Source: an uncultured Verrucomicrobiota bacterium
GTDB lineage: Bacteria > Verrucomicrobiota > Kiritimatiellia > RFP12 > UBA1067
Assembly: GCA_946631535.1 (NCBI GenBank)
Contig: CAMPAF010000009.1
Span: 1 to 26,269, forward strand
DNA length: 26,269 nt
Reading direction: 5' to 3'
A program made the translations under genes and the position numbers. Each line of letters starts with the position of its first letter. The first letter of the stretch is position 1. The notes beneath the pieces are model-generated. The model had not been told where the DNA came from. It ran no database searches and saw nothing but the letters and a program-made list of their open reading frames with translations. Shown here piece after piece: positions 1 to 7,472 of this stretch.

Positions 1-154
1 CTGCGCCTGCGGCGGAACCCGCTCCTGCGCCAGCGGTCGCGGAGGCTCCCGCTCCCGCCGAGAAGCCGGCGGAGGAGAAGCCTGCTGCCGAGCCTGCGCC
101 TGCGCCTGCGGCGGAACCCGCTCCTGCGCCAGCGGTCGCGGAGGCTCCCGCTCC
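1..154 (+). repeat. 99-bp direct repeat encoding Pro/Ala linker
   Basis: Bases 1-55 and 100-154 are identical, a spacing of 99 bp or 33 codons. They encode a Pro-Ala-Glu-rich stretch (APAAEPAPAPAVAEAPAP) of the secretin. The first copy is cut by the window edge, so further units may lie upstream. The period is a multiple of three, so unit gain or loss keeps the frame. Confidence 0.9.
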
Positions 155-2999
155 TGCGGCCGAAGCGCTTCCCGAAGACGATCTTCTCAAGGACATCATT
201 GCAACGGAAAAGCTGCGTCGCGAGGCACTTGAGCAGCAGGCCGCCGAGGAACTTGGCGCGGCTCGTGAGGCGATGGTTGCGCGCGACTGGGAGAATGCCT
301 ACAAGATGTATCGTCTCGCCTATGCTCATATCTCCGATCGCGCCAACGCGGGAGATCTGCGCAAGGAGTGCGTCACTGGCATGGCCGAGGCTCAATACCA
401 GTCCGGCAAGCAGGCGCTGAAGGACGGCGACCGTGAGGCAGCCAAGGTCTATGCCAAGGAAGCCCAGAAGCTGCGGCATCCCCGCGCGGCCGCCTTGATC
501 GACGCGTTGGAGACGGAGACCGTGACCGAGGCGGTCACCGATGTCTCCGCCATCTCCCATCGCAGGAACGACAAGGAGTACAAGGAGGACCGCGACACGA
601 TCCGCCGTCGTCTCCGTCTGGCCTCACAGTACCTTTCGGTGCTTGACCTCGACAAGGCGGTGGAGCAGGTGGATCTTGTCCTGCGCTACGACCCCTACAA
701 CACTGAGGCGATTGCACTCCGCGCGCGCATCCAGCGCCGCCGCGAGATGGTGATCGACAACGAGCGCGAGGCGACAAGGCGCGGGATGATTGCCGACATC
801 GGCGCCGCGTGGCGTCCGGTCTATGCCGTGAATTCCGGAGAGCTGAAGGCCATCGACGGCGGTACTGTCAAGACTCCTGCCAGCGGCAAGGGCGGCGTGT
901 CTGTGGAGCAGTCGATCGAGAAGCGCATGCAGGAGATGATCCTCCCGTCGATTTCCTTCCGTCCTCCTGCCACGATCATCGACGCCGTCGAGTTCTTCAC
1001 CCAGGCGTCGAAGGACTTCGACCGTCCGGAGATTCCTGTCGACCAGCGCGGCTTCAACTTCGTGCTTCAGCTCGACAAGACGCTGACCGCAGGTGGTGCT
1101 GACGGCGGAGCCGCGCAGCAGCAGGGCGGCAACGCCAACGCGTTCGGCGCAGCTGCGGAGGAGGACGCTGCCGCAGGGGACGTGCCTGTGATTCCGAACG
1201 TCAACGCCTCTAACGTCTCCCTGTGGGAAGCGCTCAACCTCGTCTGCAAGGTCATCAAGCCAGCCTACAAGTTCAAGGTGCAGGGCAACGTGGTAATGGT
1301 TATGCCCAAGACCATGACGACCGATGAGATGGTGACGCGTTCCTACAACGTGGTCGAAGACTTTGTCGACCGCATGAACAACGCCTCCAGCGACCTGAAG
1401 AACCAGGGTGCGGGAGAGTTTGGCGGCAACAACGCCGGCGGCGACGAAGACAATCCCGAGGATTCCTGGAAGGCGTTCTTCTCCGATCTCGGCGTCGCTT
1501 GGCCGAATGGCGCGAAGATCAAGTACATCAAGGCCCTCGGCAAGCTACGCGTAACGAACACCGAAGAGCAACTTGCGGTCCTTGAGGACGCGCTCAACGA
1601 CTTGAACGCGACGCCGAAGATGATCGAGGTCGAGACGCGCTTCGTCGAGGTCGCGCAGGAGGACCTGAACTCCCTCGGCTTCGAGTGGCTCCTGAACTCC
1701 GACTACTCGTTCAACGTTGGCGGCAAGCTTGCCAAGGTGCTGAACCTGAAGGATGGTACCTACTATTACAACACGCAAACGACAACGGAGCGTGTTGTTA
1801 CATCAAATGCCGACGGAACGTCGACAATTACGGAAACGACGTCTCCAACGCAATCCGCTGGAACGTGGAATCTTTGGAATCAGGGGCTCACGTCTGTTCG
1901 CAATCCGATAACTAGCGGAAATTATGCGCAATGGGCAAATGGGCGTCCGGTGTATGAGCATACTTATACCGTGCAAGAAAACGGTACAGACGTGACAAAG
2001 ACTTTAAGGTCGCTCGACAAGTACTACAATGGAGTCCAGGGCACGATAGTGGACGCTACCCAGCTTTCGACGGGCAAGAACATAGGCATCAATGCCATCA
2101 ATGGCGCAACATACCAGACAGGCATGCGTTACCTCTCGACAGAGGACAACCACATTTCCGGCAAGGGCGCGTCACAGAACGACCAGTTCATGCGCGTGAA
2201 TGCGTTCCTCGGAAATGCTGACCTCTCGATGATCCTGCACATGCTCTCGCAGCGCAGCGACACGGATCTCCTCTCCGCGCCGAAGGTCGTCACGAAGTCT
2301 GGCCAGGAGGCGACGATCAAGGTCGTGACGATCTACCGCTATCCGCAGGACTACGACGTGACGATTCAGTCGACCTCGTCCTCCGGCAATCAGTCCATCA
2401 CGGGCAGCTCCGGCGGCAGCGACGGCAAGATCCTCCCGATGGTGGAGCCCCAGAACTTCGAGACCCAGGAAGTGGGCGTGATCCTGACGGTGACGCCCGA
2501 GCTTTCGGCCGAGGGCAACTTCATCAACCTGAAGCTGAACCCGAAGGTGATCTCCGAGCCGACATGGAAGGACTACGGCATGAAGGTGCCGATGTCCTCC
2601 GTGATGAGCTCCACCGCGCAGGCGATGGCCCTCGCGAGCGGCAACGAGGACATGCAGTGGTTCACGGTGCCGATGGAACAGCCGTTCTTCAAGGAGCGTT
2701 CGATCGATACGGTCGTCACGCTTTACAACGGTGCCACGGTGGTCATGGGCGGACTGATCACGGAAGAGCGCAAGTCGATGGAGGACAAGATACCGTTCCT
2801 TGGCGACATCCCGTTTATCGGGCGTCTCTTCCGTAGCCGCAGCGAGTGGTCGAACAAGCGCAACCTGCTCCTGTTCGTGACGGCGCGCTTGGTTGGGCCG
2901 GATGGCCGCATGATCCAGAACAGCAGCTCGACAACTTCCGTCGAGACTCCTGCCGCCGAAGCTCCGGCCACGCCTCCGCCTGCAGCGGAAGAGAAGTGA
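1..2999 (+). CDS. Secretin, type IV pilus/type II secretion outer-membrane channel (5' partial)
   Basis: Outer-membrane secretin that would form the ring through which a pilus or secreted protein passes. The frame is open from base 3 with no start, so the gene begins upstream. An internal ATG at 273 is not the true start, because the upstream residues continue the same protein. Order along the visible 998 residues: Pro/Ala/Glu-rich linker (to about base 165), helical TPR-like region (about 200-800), secretin N-domains (about 930-1700), a variable insert (about 1745-2130), then the secretin core. The core ends with the classical signature: GATVVMGGLI, then IPFLGDIPFIGRLFRS, then LLLFVTARLV (about 2725-2905). 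After it comes a short Ser/Thr/Pro/Ala tail. The architecture resembles the Amuc_1098-type pilus secretin of Verrucomicrobia; this is recalled, not searched. It is probably the last gene of a pilus operon lying to the left, followed by coaE and rho. Confidence 0.9.
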   Translation, partial: APAAEPAPAPAVAEAPAPAEKPAEEKPAAEPAPAPAAEPAPAPAVAEAPAPAAEALPEDDLLKDIIATEKLRREALEQQAAEELGAAREAMVARDWENAYKMYRLAYAHISDRANAGDLRKECVTGMAEAQYQSGKQALKDGDREAAKVYAKEAQKLRHPRAAALIDALETETVTEAVTDVSAISHRRNDKEYKEDRDTIRRRLRLASQYLSVLDLDKAVEQVDLVLRYDPYNTEAIALRARIQRRREMVIDNEREATRRGMIADIGAAWRPVYAVNSGELKAIDGGTVKTPASGKGGVSVEQSIEKRMQEMILPSISFRPPATIIDAVEFFTQASKDFDRPEIPVDQRGFNFVLQLDKTLTAGGADGGAAQQQGGNANAFGAAAEEDAAAGDVPVIPNVNASNVSLWEALNLVCKVIKPAYKFKVQGNVVMVMPKTMTTDEMVTRSYNVVEDFVDRMNNASSDLKNQGAGEFGGNNAGGDEDNPEDSWKAFFSDLGVAWPNGAKIKYIKALGKLRVTNTEEQLAVLEDALNDLNATPKMIEVETRFVEVAQEDLNSLGFEWLLNSDYSFNVGGKLAKVLNLKDGTYYYNTQTTTERVVTSNADGTSTITETTSPTQSAGTWNLWNQGLTSVRNPITSGNYAQWANGRPVYEHTYTVQENGTDVTKTLRSLDKYYNGVQGTIVDATQLSTGKNIGINAINGATYQTGMRYLSTEDNHISGKGASQNDQFMRVNAFLGNADLSMILHMLSQRSDTDLLSAPKVVTKSGQEATIKVVTIYRYPQDYDVTIQSTSSSGNQSITGSSGGSDGKILPMVEPQNFETQEVGVILTVTPELSAEGNFINLKLNPKVISEPTWKDYGMKVPMSSVMSSTAQAMALASGNEDMQWFTVPMEQPFFKERSIDTVVTLYNGATVVMGGLITEERKSMEDKIPFLGDIPFIGRLFRSRSEWSNKRNLLLFVTARLVGPDGRMIQNSSSTTSVETPAAEAPATPPPAAEEK

Positions 3000-3006
3000 T
3001 TTGTTG

Positions 3007-3030
3007 TTTAGCTTTTAGCTAAAAGCTAAA
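3007..3030. repeat. 24-bp perfect palindrome between secretin and coaE
   Basis: Every base of 3007-3030 pairs with its mirror (centre AGCT at 3017-3020). The left arm reads TTTAGCTTTT and the right arm AAAAGCTAAA. It starts 7 bases after the secretin stop and ends 4 bases before the coaE ATG. It could fold as an AT-rich hairpin in mRNA or be a protein-binding site. It lacks a GC stem followed by a T run, so it is not a classic terminator. It is also built of the near-tandem unit AGCTAAAAGCTAAAAG. Confidence 0.85.
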
Positions 3031-3034
3031 AGTG

Positions 3035-3697
3035 ATGCGTACAGCACTGACAGGTGGCATCGCCTGCGGGAAAAGCCTGGTCGCCAAGTTCTTTCGGGAA
3101 CTTGGCGTTCAGACATTAGATGCGGACGATGTCGTTCACGAGCTGGAAGCGCCAGGCGGCGCGGCCGTCTCTGCCATCGTCTCTCGCTTCGGCCAGTCGG
3201 TTCTCGCCTCCGATGGCGGAATAGACCGCTCTAGGCTGGCGGAGATTGTCTTTGCGGGAGGGTCGCACCTTGTTGCGACCGCCGCGAGACGCGACCTCGA
3301 AGCTATCCTCCACCCGCTGGTGCGCCAGCGTCTGTTGGCCTTCGCCCATTCCCCTCTTCGACATCCGACACTCGGCGACCGACATCCCGATCGACCTTCC
3401 CCCTTAACCTTTCACCTTTCCATCATTCCGCTGCTTTTCGAGTCGCATTTCGAGTCAGATTATGATACAATACTCTGCGTCTCCTCCACGGAAGATCGTC
3501 AGATCGACCGTATGATGCGTACACGCGGTTACACGCGGGCGCAGGCGGAGGCGCGTCTCGCGGCGCAGATGCCCATGGCCGAAAAGGCCGCTCGCGCCGA
3601 CTGGACAATCCAAAACAATTCGACAGTAGAAGAGCTGAAGGCAGAAGTGCAGCGTTGTGCCGCATGGCTTATCGGCAGAATGGAAAAGGCAGAATGA
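3035..3697 (+). CDS. coaE: Dephospho-CoA kinase
   Basis: Catalyses the last step of coenzyme A synthesis: ATP phosphorylates the 3'-OH of dephospho-CoA in the cytoplasm. The N-terminus [14 protein letters not shown] carries the P-loop. It is followed by the family's [14 protein letters not shown] and IPLLFES motifs, and the C-terminal [13 protein letters not shown] at 3032 directly precedes the ATG at 3035. Neither has a Shine-Dalgarno, and ATG is preferred because it puts the P-loop at the usual distance. About 220 residues. Two stretches look inserted: GGSHLVAT after the RLAEIVFA motif, and the run from HSPLRHPT to FHLS between LHPLV and IPLLFES. Compared with my recollection of the E. coli enzyme these add about 6 and 15 residues, and both coincide with dispersed repeat DNA. 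The stop overlaps the rho start as ATGA. Confidence 0.93.
   Translation: MRTALTGGIACGKSLVAKFFRELGVQTLDADDVVHELEAPGGAAVSAIVSRFGQSVLASDGGIDRSRLAEIVFAGGSHLVATAARRDLEAILHPLVRQRLLAFAHSPLRHPTLGDRHPDRPSPLTFHLSIIPLLFESHFESDYDTILCVSSTEDRQIDRMMRTRGYTRAQAEARLAAQMPMAEKAARADWTIQNNSTVEELKAEVQRCAAWLIGRMEKAE
3255..3281. repeat. Dispersed hairpin element in coaE (copy 1)
   Basis: This 27-base stretch matches 3899-3925 in rho at 24 of 27 positions. It contains a 7-bp stem, GGTCGCA pairing with TGCGACC (3261-3267 with 3273-3279). It encodes the extra GGSHLVAT segment of CoaE; the rho copy encodes GGVQLVAT in the same reading frame. Confidence 0.75.
3340..3423. repeat. Probable repeat-derived insertion in coaE
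   Basis: This stretch encodes a Pro/His/Arg-rich loop absent from typical CoaE. Its right part, CCTTAACCTTTCACCTTTCC, is the reverse-complement style of the GGTGAAGGGTGAAAGG repeat found at 17346-17376. It is pyrimidine-rich and unlike the rest of coaE. The boundaries are approximate. Confidence 0.55.
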
Positions 3698-5511
3698 ATA
3701 CAGAAGATAGTGTCGCGTCCGAAGCAGGTCCAGCGTCCGCCCCTGCGGACGCGCCGGCCGAGGCGAAGCCGAAGAAGAAGCGCGGACGCCCCACCAATGC
3801 CGAACGTGCCGCCCGTGCCGCGGCCAAGGCGGCCGCCGAGGCGGCTGCCAATGCGGGAGGGGCACCTGCGTCCGCCGCCGAGACGGCGGCTCCCCATACG
3901 GGAGGGGTGCAACTTGTTGCGACCGAAAACGACAAGAGTGCCGTGCCCACGAAGGATATGGAGAGCCGCCATCTTGGCGGCGATCCCGTGTCTGCTCCAG
4001 TCCCTGTCGCCGCCGAGACGGCAGATCCCCATAACTCACCCAATCCCCAATCTCAAATCCCGCCGTCCCCTGCCCATAGCGAGCAGCCGCTATCCAACCG
4101 GCAGCTGAAGCGCCGCCAGTGGTTCGAGCGTCGCAACAAGATGCGTAACGGGCAGAGCGTGCAGGGGAACCGGCGTCCGCCGGAGCCGCCACCGCAGCAG
4201 AACTACCAGCCGCCGGAACCGACCGTTCCCCGCAATCCCGATCTCCCCGAGTACAAGCTGGCGGACATCCACTCCTGGGACAACGCCACGATCGTGGAGA
4301 AGATGTGGCCAGACGCCAACGCCGAAGAGCTTGGCGCGATGAAGCGGCACGAGATCATCTTCCACGCCATCCGCCGCTACCTCAATCATGGCGGCGCTGT
4401 TCTGGCGAGCGGCTGCCTTGAGGTGGTGAAGGAGGGCTATGGGTTCCTGCGCTCGGCGAAGACCAACTTCCTCGCGTGCCCCGAGGACGTGTTCATTCCC
4501 CAGCAGCAGATCCGTCGGCACGCGCTGCGCACGGGCGACACTATCGAGGGGCCGATCCGCGATCCTCGCGACCGTGACCGCTTCTTTGCGCTCGGCAACG
4601 TGCTCACCGTGAACGGCAAGACGCCCAGCGAGGCGGCCCGCATAGTTCACTTCGAGAACCTGACTCCCACGTTCCCGACGCGTCGCATCGTGCTGGAGAC
4701 GAAGCCCACCGAGTTCTCGATGCGCGTCGTCGATCTCTTCACGCCAATCGGTTTCGGACAGCGCGGGCTCATCGTGGCTCCGCCTCGCGTCGGCAAGACA
4801 GTCCTCCTCCAGAAGATGGCGAACGCCATCACGGCCAACCATCCCGAGGCCGTGCTGATCGTGCTGCTCGTCGACGAGCGTCCGGAGGAAGTCACGGACA
4901 TGCAGCGCAACACGAAAGCGATGGTTCTCTCATCGACATTCGACGAGGAGCCTCAGCACCACGTCAACGTCGCCGAGATGGTTATCGAGATGTCGCGCCG
5001 GCAGGCGGAGAACGGCAAGGACGTGATCATCCTCCTCGATTCGATCACGCGCCTGGCGCGCGCCTACAACACCGTGCAGCCGCATTCCGGCAAGATCCTG
5101 ACGGGCGGCGTGGACGCGCTTGCGCTCCATCGTCCGAAGCGCTTCTTCGGCGCGGCTCGCAACATCGAGAACGGCGGCTCGCTCACTATCATCGCGACGG
5201 CGCTCATCGACACCGGCTCGCGCATGGACGAGGTGATCTTCGAGGAGTTCAAGGGCACGGGCAACATGGAACTGGTGCTCGACCGCGCCATGGCCGACAA
5301 GCGCATCTTCCCGGCAATCGACATCGACAAGTCCGGAACGCGCAAGGAGGACCTGCTTCTCGCTCCTCTCGAGCTGGAGAAGACGTGGGCGCTCCGTCGT
5401 GTCCTTTCCGACGCCGGTCCCGAACGAGCCATGCAGAGCGTTTTGGCGGGAATGAAGAAGTTCAAGTCGAACCCGGAGTTCCTGCTCTCTCTGGACTTGA
5501 AGAACATCTGA
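3694..5511 (+). CDS. rho: Transcription termination factor Rho
   Basis: Hexameric RNA-dependent ATPase/helicase that ends transcription. The start is set at ATG 3694, which overlaps the coaE stop (ATGA) and has GGAAAAGG just upstream; 605 residues. Residues 1-185 are an Ala/Pro/Lys-rich, low-complexity extension ([13 protein letters not shown]-hook-like motif near residue 30) holding several dispersed repeat elements. The conserved Rho begins at about [10 protein letters not shown]. It has the RNA-binding cold-shock domain (GYGFLRS, near residue 249), Walker A APPRVGKT (near 362), [14 protein letters not shown], Walker [17 protein letters not shown], the Q/R-loop region [10 protein letters not shown] and [14 protein letters not shown], and [26 protein letters not shown]. 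All key motifs are intact. Long disordered Rho N-terminal extensions are known in other phyla and can alter RNA binding; a similar role here is inference. Confidence 0.97.
   Translation: MNTEDSVASEAGPASAPADAPAEAKPKKKRGRPTNAERAARAAAKAAAEAAANAGGAPASAAETAAPHTGGVQLVATENDKSAVPTKDMESRHLGGDPVSAPVPVAAETADPHNSPNPQSQIPPSPAHSEQPLSNRQLKRRQWFERRNKMRNGQSVQGNRRPPEPPPQQNYQPPEPTVPRNPDLPEYKLADIHSWDNATIVEKMWPDANAEELGAMKRHEIIFHAIRRYLNHGGAVLASGCLEVVKEGYGFLRSAKTNFLACPEDVFIPQQQIRRHALRTGDTIEGPIRDPRDRDRFFALGNVLTVNGKTPSEAARIVHFENLTPTFPTRRIVLETKPTEFSMRVVDLFTPIGFGQRGLIVAPPRVGKTVLLQKMANAITANHPEAVLIVLLVDERPEEVTDMQRNTKAMVLSSTFDEEPQHHVNVAEMVIEMSRRQAENGKDVIILLDSITRLARAYNTVQPHSGKILTGGVDALALHRPKRFFGAARNIENGGSLTIIATALIDTGSRMDEVIFEEFKGTGNMELVLDRAMADKRIFPAIDIDKSGTRKEDLLLAPLELEKTWALRRVLSDAGPERAMQSVLAGMKKFKSNPEFLLSLDLKNI
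3874..3897 (+). repeat. Palindromic element family P, copy 1 (rho)
   Basis: GCCGCC, five bases, GGCGGC, then CTCCCCAT or close variant: a 6-bp stem with a short loop and a constant flank. It is one of four related copies (also 3958-3981 and 6480-6503 in reverse orientation, and 4009-4032). It differs from the reverse complement of the 6480 copy at 3 of 24 positions. Here it encodes AAETAAPH within the Rho N-terminal extension. Confidence 0.8.
3899..3925. repeat. Dispersed hairpin element in rho (copy 2 of the coaE element)
   Basis: Matches 3255-3281 at 24 of 27 positions and encodes GGVQLVAT. It lies one base after family P copy 1, so two elements are stacked. Its inner part (CAACTTGTTGCGA) recurs in reverse complement at 13978-13990, in the leader of the gene starting at 14025. 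Confidence 0.75.
3958..3982 (-). repeat. Palindromic element family P, copy 2 (rho)
   Basis: 25 bases identical to 6480-6504, with stem GCCGCCA/TGGCGGC around TCT. It is read here as MESRHLGG in Rho. The 6480 copy is read from the opposite strand as RRQDGGSP, so the element is open in both directions. Confidence 0.9.
4009..4032 (+). repeat. Palindromic element family P, copy 3 (rho)
   Basis: Same as copy 1 at 3874 except for two changes that damage the right arm of the stem (GGCAGA in place of GGCGGC). It encodes AAETADPH, against AAETAAPH in copy 1. It is followed by the low-complexity [13 protein letters not shown] segment. Confidence 0.75.
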
Positions 5512-5520
5512 GTCTTATTG

Positions 5521-5593
5521 AACCACGAAACACACGAAACACACGAAAGGGTGCCGAAATGCTTTTCGTGTGTTTCGTGTATTTCGTGGTTAA
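5521..5593. terminator. Large inverted repeat between convergent genes
   Basis: Left arm 5521-5549 is built of ACGAAACAC units. Right arm 5562-5593 is built of TTTCGTGTG/TTTCGTGTATTTCGTGG. They pair over about 28 bp with one or two mismatches and a loop of roughly 12 bases. It starts 9 bases after the rho stop and lies just downstream of the gene on the other strand, so it is placed to act as a bidirectional terminator or mRNA 3'-end stabiliser. There is no T tract. AACCACGAA-ACACGAA repeats of this kind are, from memory, scattered in many environmental genomes. Confidence 0.7.
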
Positions 5594-5616
5594 CCTAATC
5601 CGTGGTTAACCTAATC
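5585..5616. repeat. 16-bp tandem duplication supplying a stop codon
   Basis: CGTGGTTAACCTAATC occurs at 5585-5600 and again, exactly, at 5601-5616. The first copy is the end of the inverted repeat's right arm. The second copy contains the TAG stop (5613-5611) and last Asp codon of the minus-strand gene, so repeat DNA forms that protein's C-terminus. Confidence 0.9.
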
Positions 5617-7413
5617 GAGGAATAGCACGGTCCGTGGGTTGCGCTTGAGCGTCTCCAGCGACTGGATAGCCTTCCCTCTGATGTCCGTTCTCTTAGAGCT
5701 CGTCAGCTGCTCGAGCCATTTCGTGGCTTCCGCTTGCCGGCCTGCGTTGCAGAGGCATGCGGCGAGCTTCAGCATGGCGTCCTCGTTCGAGTAGAAGCGG
5801 TTCGGCGCGCGGATGGAGTCGTAGAGGCAGCCGATGGCCTCGTTCCACCGTCGCTGGCGCATGGCCGTGATGCCAAGCGCCTCGAGGGCCTGTCCCTTCC
5901 TGTCTAGCGTATGGTCGCAGGCGAACTTGCTGCATAGGCGGCGGATCTCGCCGAAGTCGCCGGAATGGCCACGCATTGCGAGCGCGTAGGCCAGCTGGGC
6001 GGAGGTGTCGTCGCGCGGACGGACTGCCTGGCTTCTGCGCAGATGTTCGATGCCGCGGTCGATGCCGTTGCGCTGGGCGCATTCCGCCTGGCCAACGTGT
6101 GCGAGTGCGCGGCCGTTGTCTGGATCGAAGAGCAGTGCGCGCCTGAAGACGGACTCGTCGTTTCTGTAGGAGTCGATCACAGGCCATGCCATCACGGCCA
6201 ATGTCGCCACATACAGGCCGGCCATGGACCTTATTGCCAAGCCCTGCCACTTCTTGGCTGGCTTTTCCCGGTGGTCTCGGCGGTCTCGGCGGTCCTGGCC
6301 CCACTCCCCTCCCGCCATCGCCATCGCCACCGCCACGGCCATCATCGGCACGTAGAGGAACCGGTCGGCGCGCGCATGTTCGCCGAAGCTGCCGAAGATG
6401 CCAAGGGTTGGCAGGAGGGCGGCCAGAAACCAGAGGATAGTGGCTAGTGCGTAGTGGTTAGTGGCTAGTGGTTGGGGACATGGAGAGCCGCCATCTTGGC
6501 GGCGCATCAAGCACCAGGCACTAGGCACTAGGCATGAAACGAATGTAAGGCAACCTAGGAGCCCGTGTATAGGCCACTGCCCAGGGACGGCGCGGTAGTC
6601 GATGTGGATGCCTACGGGCACGACCAGCTGGAACAGCGAAAGGCCGATCGCCACAATGGCATTGAGAAGCCGCCACGGCAGGGATGCGCTGAAGAGCGCG
6701 CGTACCTCGTGACCGGCTGGGTGTGTCTGCGAATACATGGCGAGCGCGCCCGTGGCGATGGCCATAAGCAGGAGCGGCAGGTAGGGGAAGATGCACTTGG
6801 CCTTGATGCCGCCCCTGCGCATCGCAAGATCCACGCAAAGCGCGAGCGCGGGAAAGCACATGGCCGTAGGCTTGCTCATGCATGCGAGCGCGCAGCACAA
6901 GTACGCCGCGATGGATCTGATGGCCGATCTGCGATCTGCCGATCCCCAGAACAGCAGGCCCGCGAGAGTGAATGCGGCCCACAGCAGCTCCTTGCGGCTG
7001 GCGATCCACGCCACGGCTTCCACGCGCTGCGGATGGAAAGCCCAAAATGCTACGGCAAGCACAATCCAGAAGTGCTGCCTGTTGTCCGCGAGCCGCCAGG
7101 CGAGCGTCAGCAGCAACATCGTGTTGGCCATGTGGAGCGCCACGTTCACGAGATGATGAGGCCCTGCTCCGGGCCCGAACAGGGAGATGTCGCACATGTA
7201 GGAAATGTATGTGAGCGGCATCCATACGCCGCCATGGCTCAGGTTCGTGAACGCTTCCTTCATGTTGCCCCATGACAGCCCGTCGTGCACGAATGGGCAG
7301 AGGAAAGTGTAGTCATGGTCATCAAGATGCAGAAATCCAAACGAACCTGTCGGCACATACAGAAGACCGACCAGCGCCGCAAGTATGACCGCTCCTAGAA
7401 AAAGCCGTTTCAT
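5611..7413 (-). CDS. TMTC/PMT-like multi-spanning glycosyltransferase with C-terminal TPRs
   Basis: Predicted GT-C-fold membrane glycosyltransferase with TPRs, of the bacterial TMTC-like (O-mannosyl/O-GlcNAc-related) group; donor and acceptor unknown. From ATG 7413 it has 600 residues. An N-terminal membrane segment is followed by LHLDDHDY, with the Asp pair (31-32) typical of the first GT-C loop. Family motifs follow: WMPLTYISYMCDISLFG, HPQRVEAVAWIASRKELLWA and MSKPTAMCFPALALCVD. There are about 10 hydrophobic helices in all, then TPR-like helices from about residue 420. GTG 7419 is in frame, but the -10 box at 7425-7420 puts the transcription start on the ATG, favouring 7413. Two segments look inserted: [11 protein letters not shown] with PLATNHYALAT (6437-6540), and GQDRRDRRDHRE (6263-6312). 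Both are repeat DNA and both lie in loops. Confidence 0.82.
   Translation of the reverse strand: MKRLFLGAVILAALVGLLYVPTGSFGFLHLDDHDYTFLCPFVHDGLSWGNMKEAFTNLSHGGVWMPLTYISYMCDISLFGPGAGPHHLVNVALHMANTMLLLTLAWRLADNRQHFWIVLAVAFWAFHPQRVEAVAWIASRKELLWAAFTLAGLLFWGSADRRSAIRSIAAYLCCALACMSKPTAMCFPALALCVDLAMRRGGIKAKCIFPYLPLLLMAIATGALAMYSQTHPAGHEVRALFSASLPWRLLNAIVAIGLSLFQLVVPVGIHIDYRAVPGQWPIHGLLGCLTFVSCLVPSAWCLMRRQDGGSPCPQPLATNHYALATILWFLAALLPTLGIFGSFGEHARADRFLYVPMMAVAVAMAMAGGEWGQDRRDRRDHREKPAKKWQGLAIRSMAGLYVATLAVMAWPVIDSYRNDESVFRRALLFDPDNGRALAHVGQAECAQRNGIDRGIEHLRRSQAVRPRDDTSAQLAYALAMRGHSGDFGEIRRLCSKFACDHTLDRKGQALEALGITAMRQRRWNEAIGCLYDSIRAPNRFYSNEDAMLKLAACLCNAGRQAEATKWLEQLTSSKRTDIRGKAIQSLETLKRNPRTVLFLD
6263..6312 (-). 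repeat. 9-bp periodic 'DRR' element, copy 1
   Basis: On the minus strand this reads GAGGGGAGTG, then GGACCGCCG-like 9-bp units, then ACCACCGGGA, encoding GQDRRDRRDHRE. The same order (GAGGGGAGTG, GGACCGCCGG units, ACCACCGGGA) and the same reading frame occur at 8152-8210 in the ABC ATPase. It sits in a cytoplasmic-type loop before a membrane helix. Confidence 0.75.
6437..6540. repeat. Composite repeat block inside the TMTC-like gene (includes family P copy 4)
   Basis: Three pieces lie side by side. First are imperfect TAGTGGCTAGTGGT repeats (6437-6475). Next is family P copy 4 (6480-6504, identical to 3958-3982). Last are AGGCACT repeats (about 6510-6534). Read on the minus strand they add about 30 residues ([20 protein letters not shown], then QPLATNHYALAT) just before the membrane segment LWFLAALLPTLGIF. 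The frame is kept throughout. Confidence 0.8.
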
Positions 7414-7419
7414 CGCCAC

Positions 7420-7428
7420 ATTATACCA
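7420..7428 (-). promoter_or_regulatory. Extended -10 promoter of the TMTC-like gene
   Basis: The minus strand reads TGG TATAAT (7428-7420). Six bases separate it from the ATG at 7413, so the predicted transcription start is the A of the start codon, giving a leaderless mRNA. No convincing -35 box is seen. Confidence 0.7.
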
Positions 7429-7435
7429 TTAAATC

Positions 7436-7464
7436 TTGGGGCGGGGCGGATTGTTTGATAAAAT
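7436..7464 (+). promoter_or_regulatory. Promoter of the ModF-like gene
   Basis: TTGGGG (7436-7441), a 17-base spacer, then TAAAAT (7459-7464) preceded by TGA, an extended -10. The ATG at 7473 begins 9 bases after the box, so the leader is 0-2 bases. It overlaps the opposing promoter at 7420-7428, and the divergent genes share 59 bp. Confidence 0.65.
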
Positions 7465-7472
7465 ACAGGGAA

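Noticed and set aside
3007..3030. Rho-independent terminator after the secretin gene
   Set aside because: The palindrome is perfect but AT-rich with no T run, and coaE follows within 5 bases, so termination there is unlikely.
7455..7472. TTG start for the ModF-like gene
   Set aside because: It overlaps the -10 box of the gene's own promoter, so it would not be transcribed; ATG 7473 fits.
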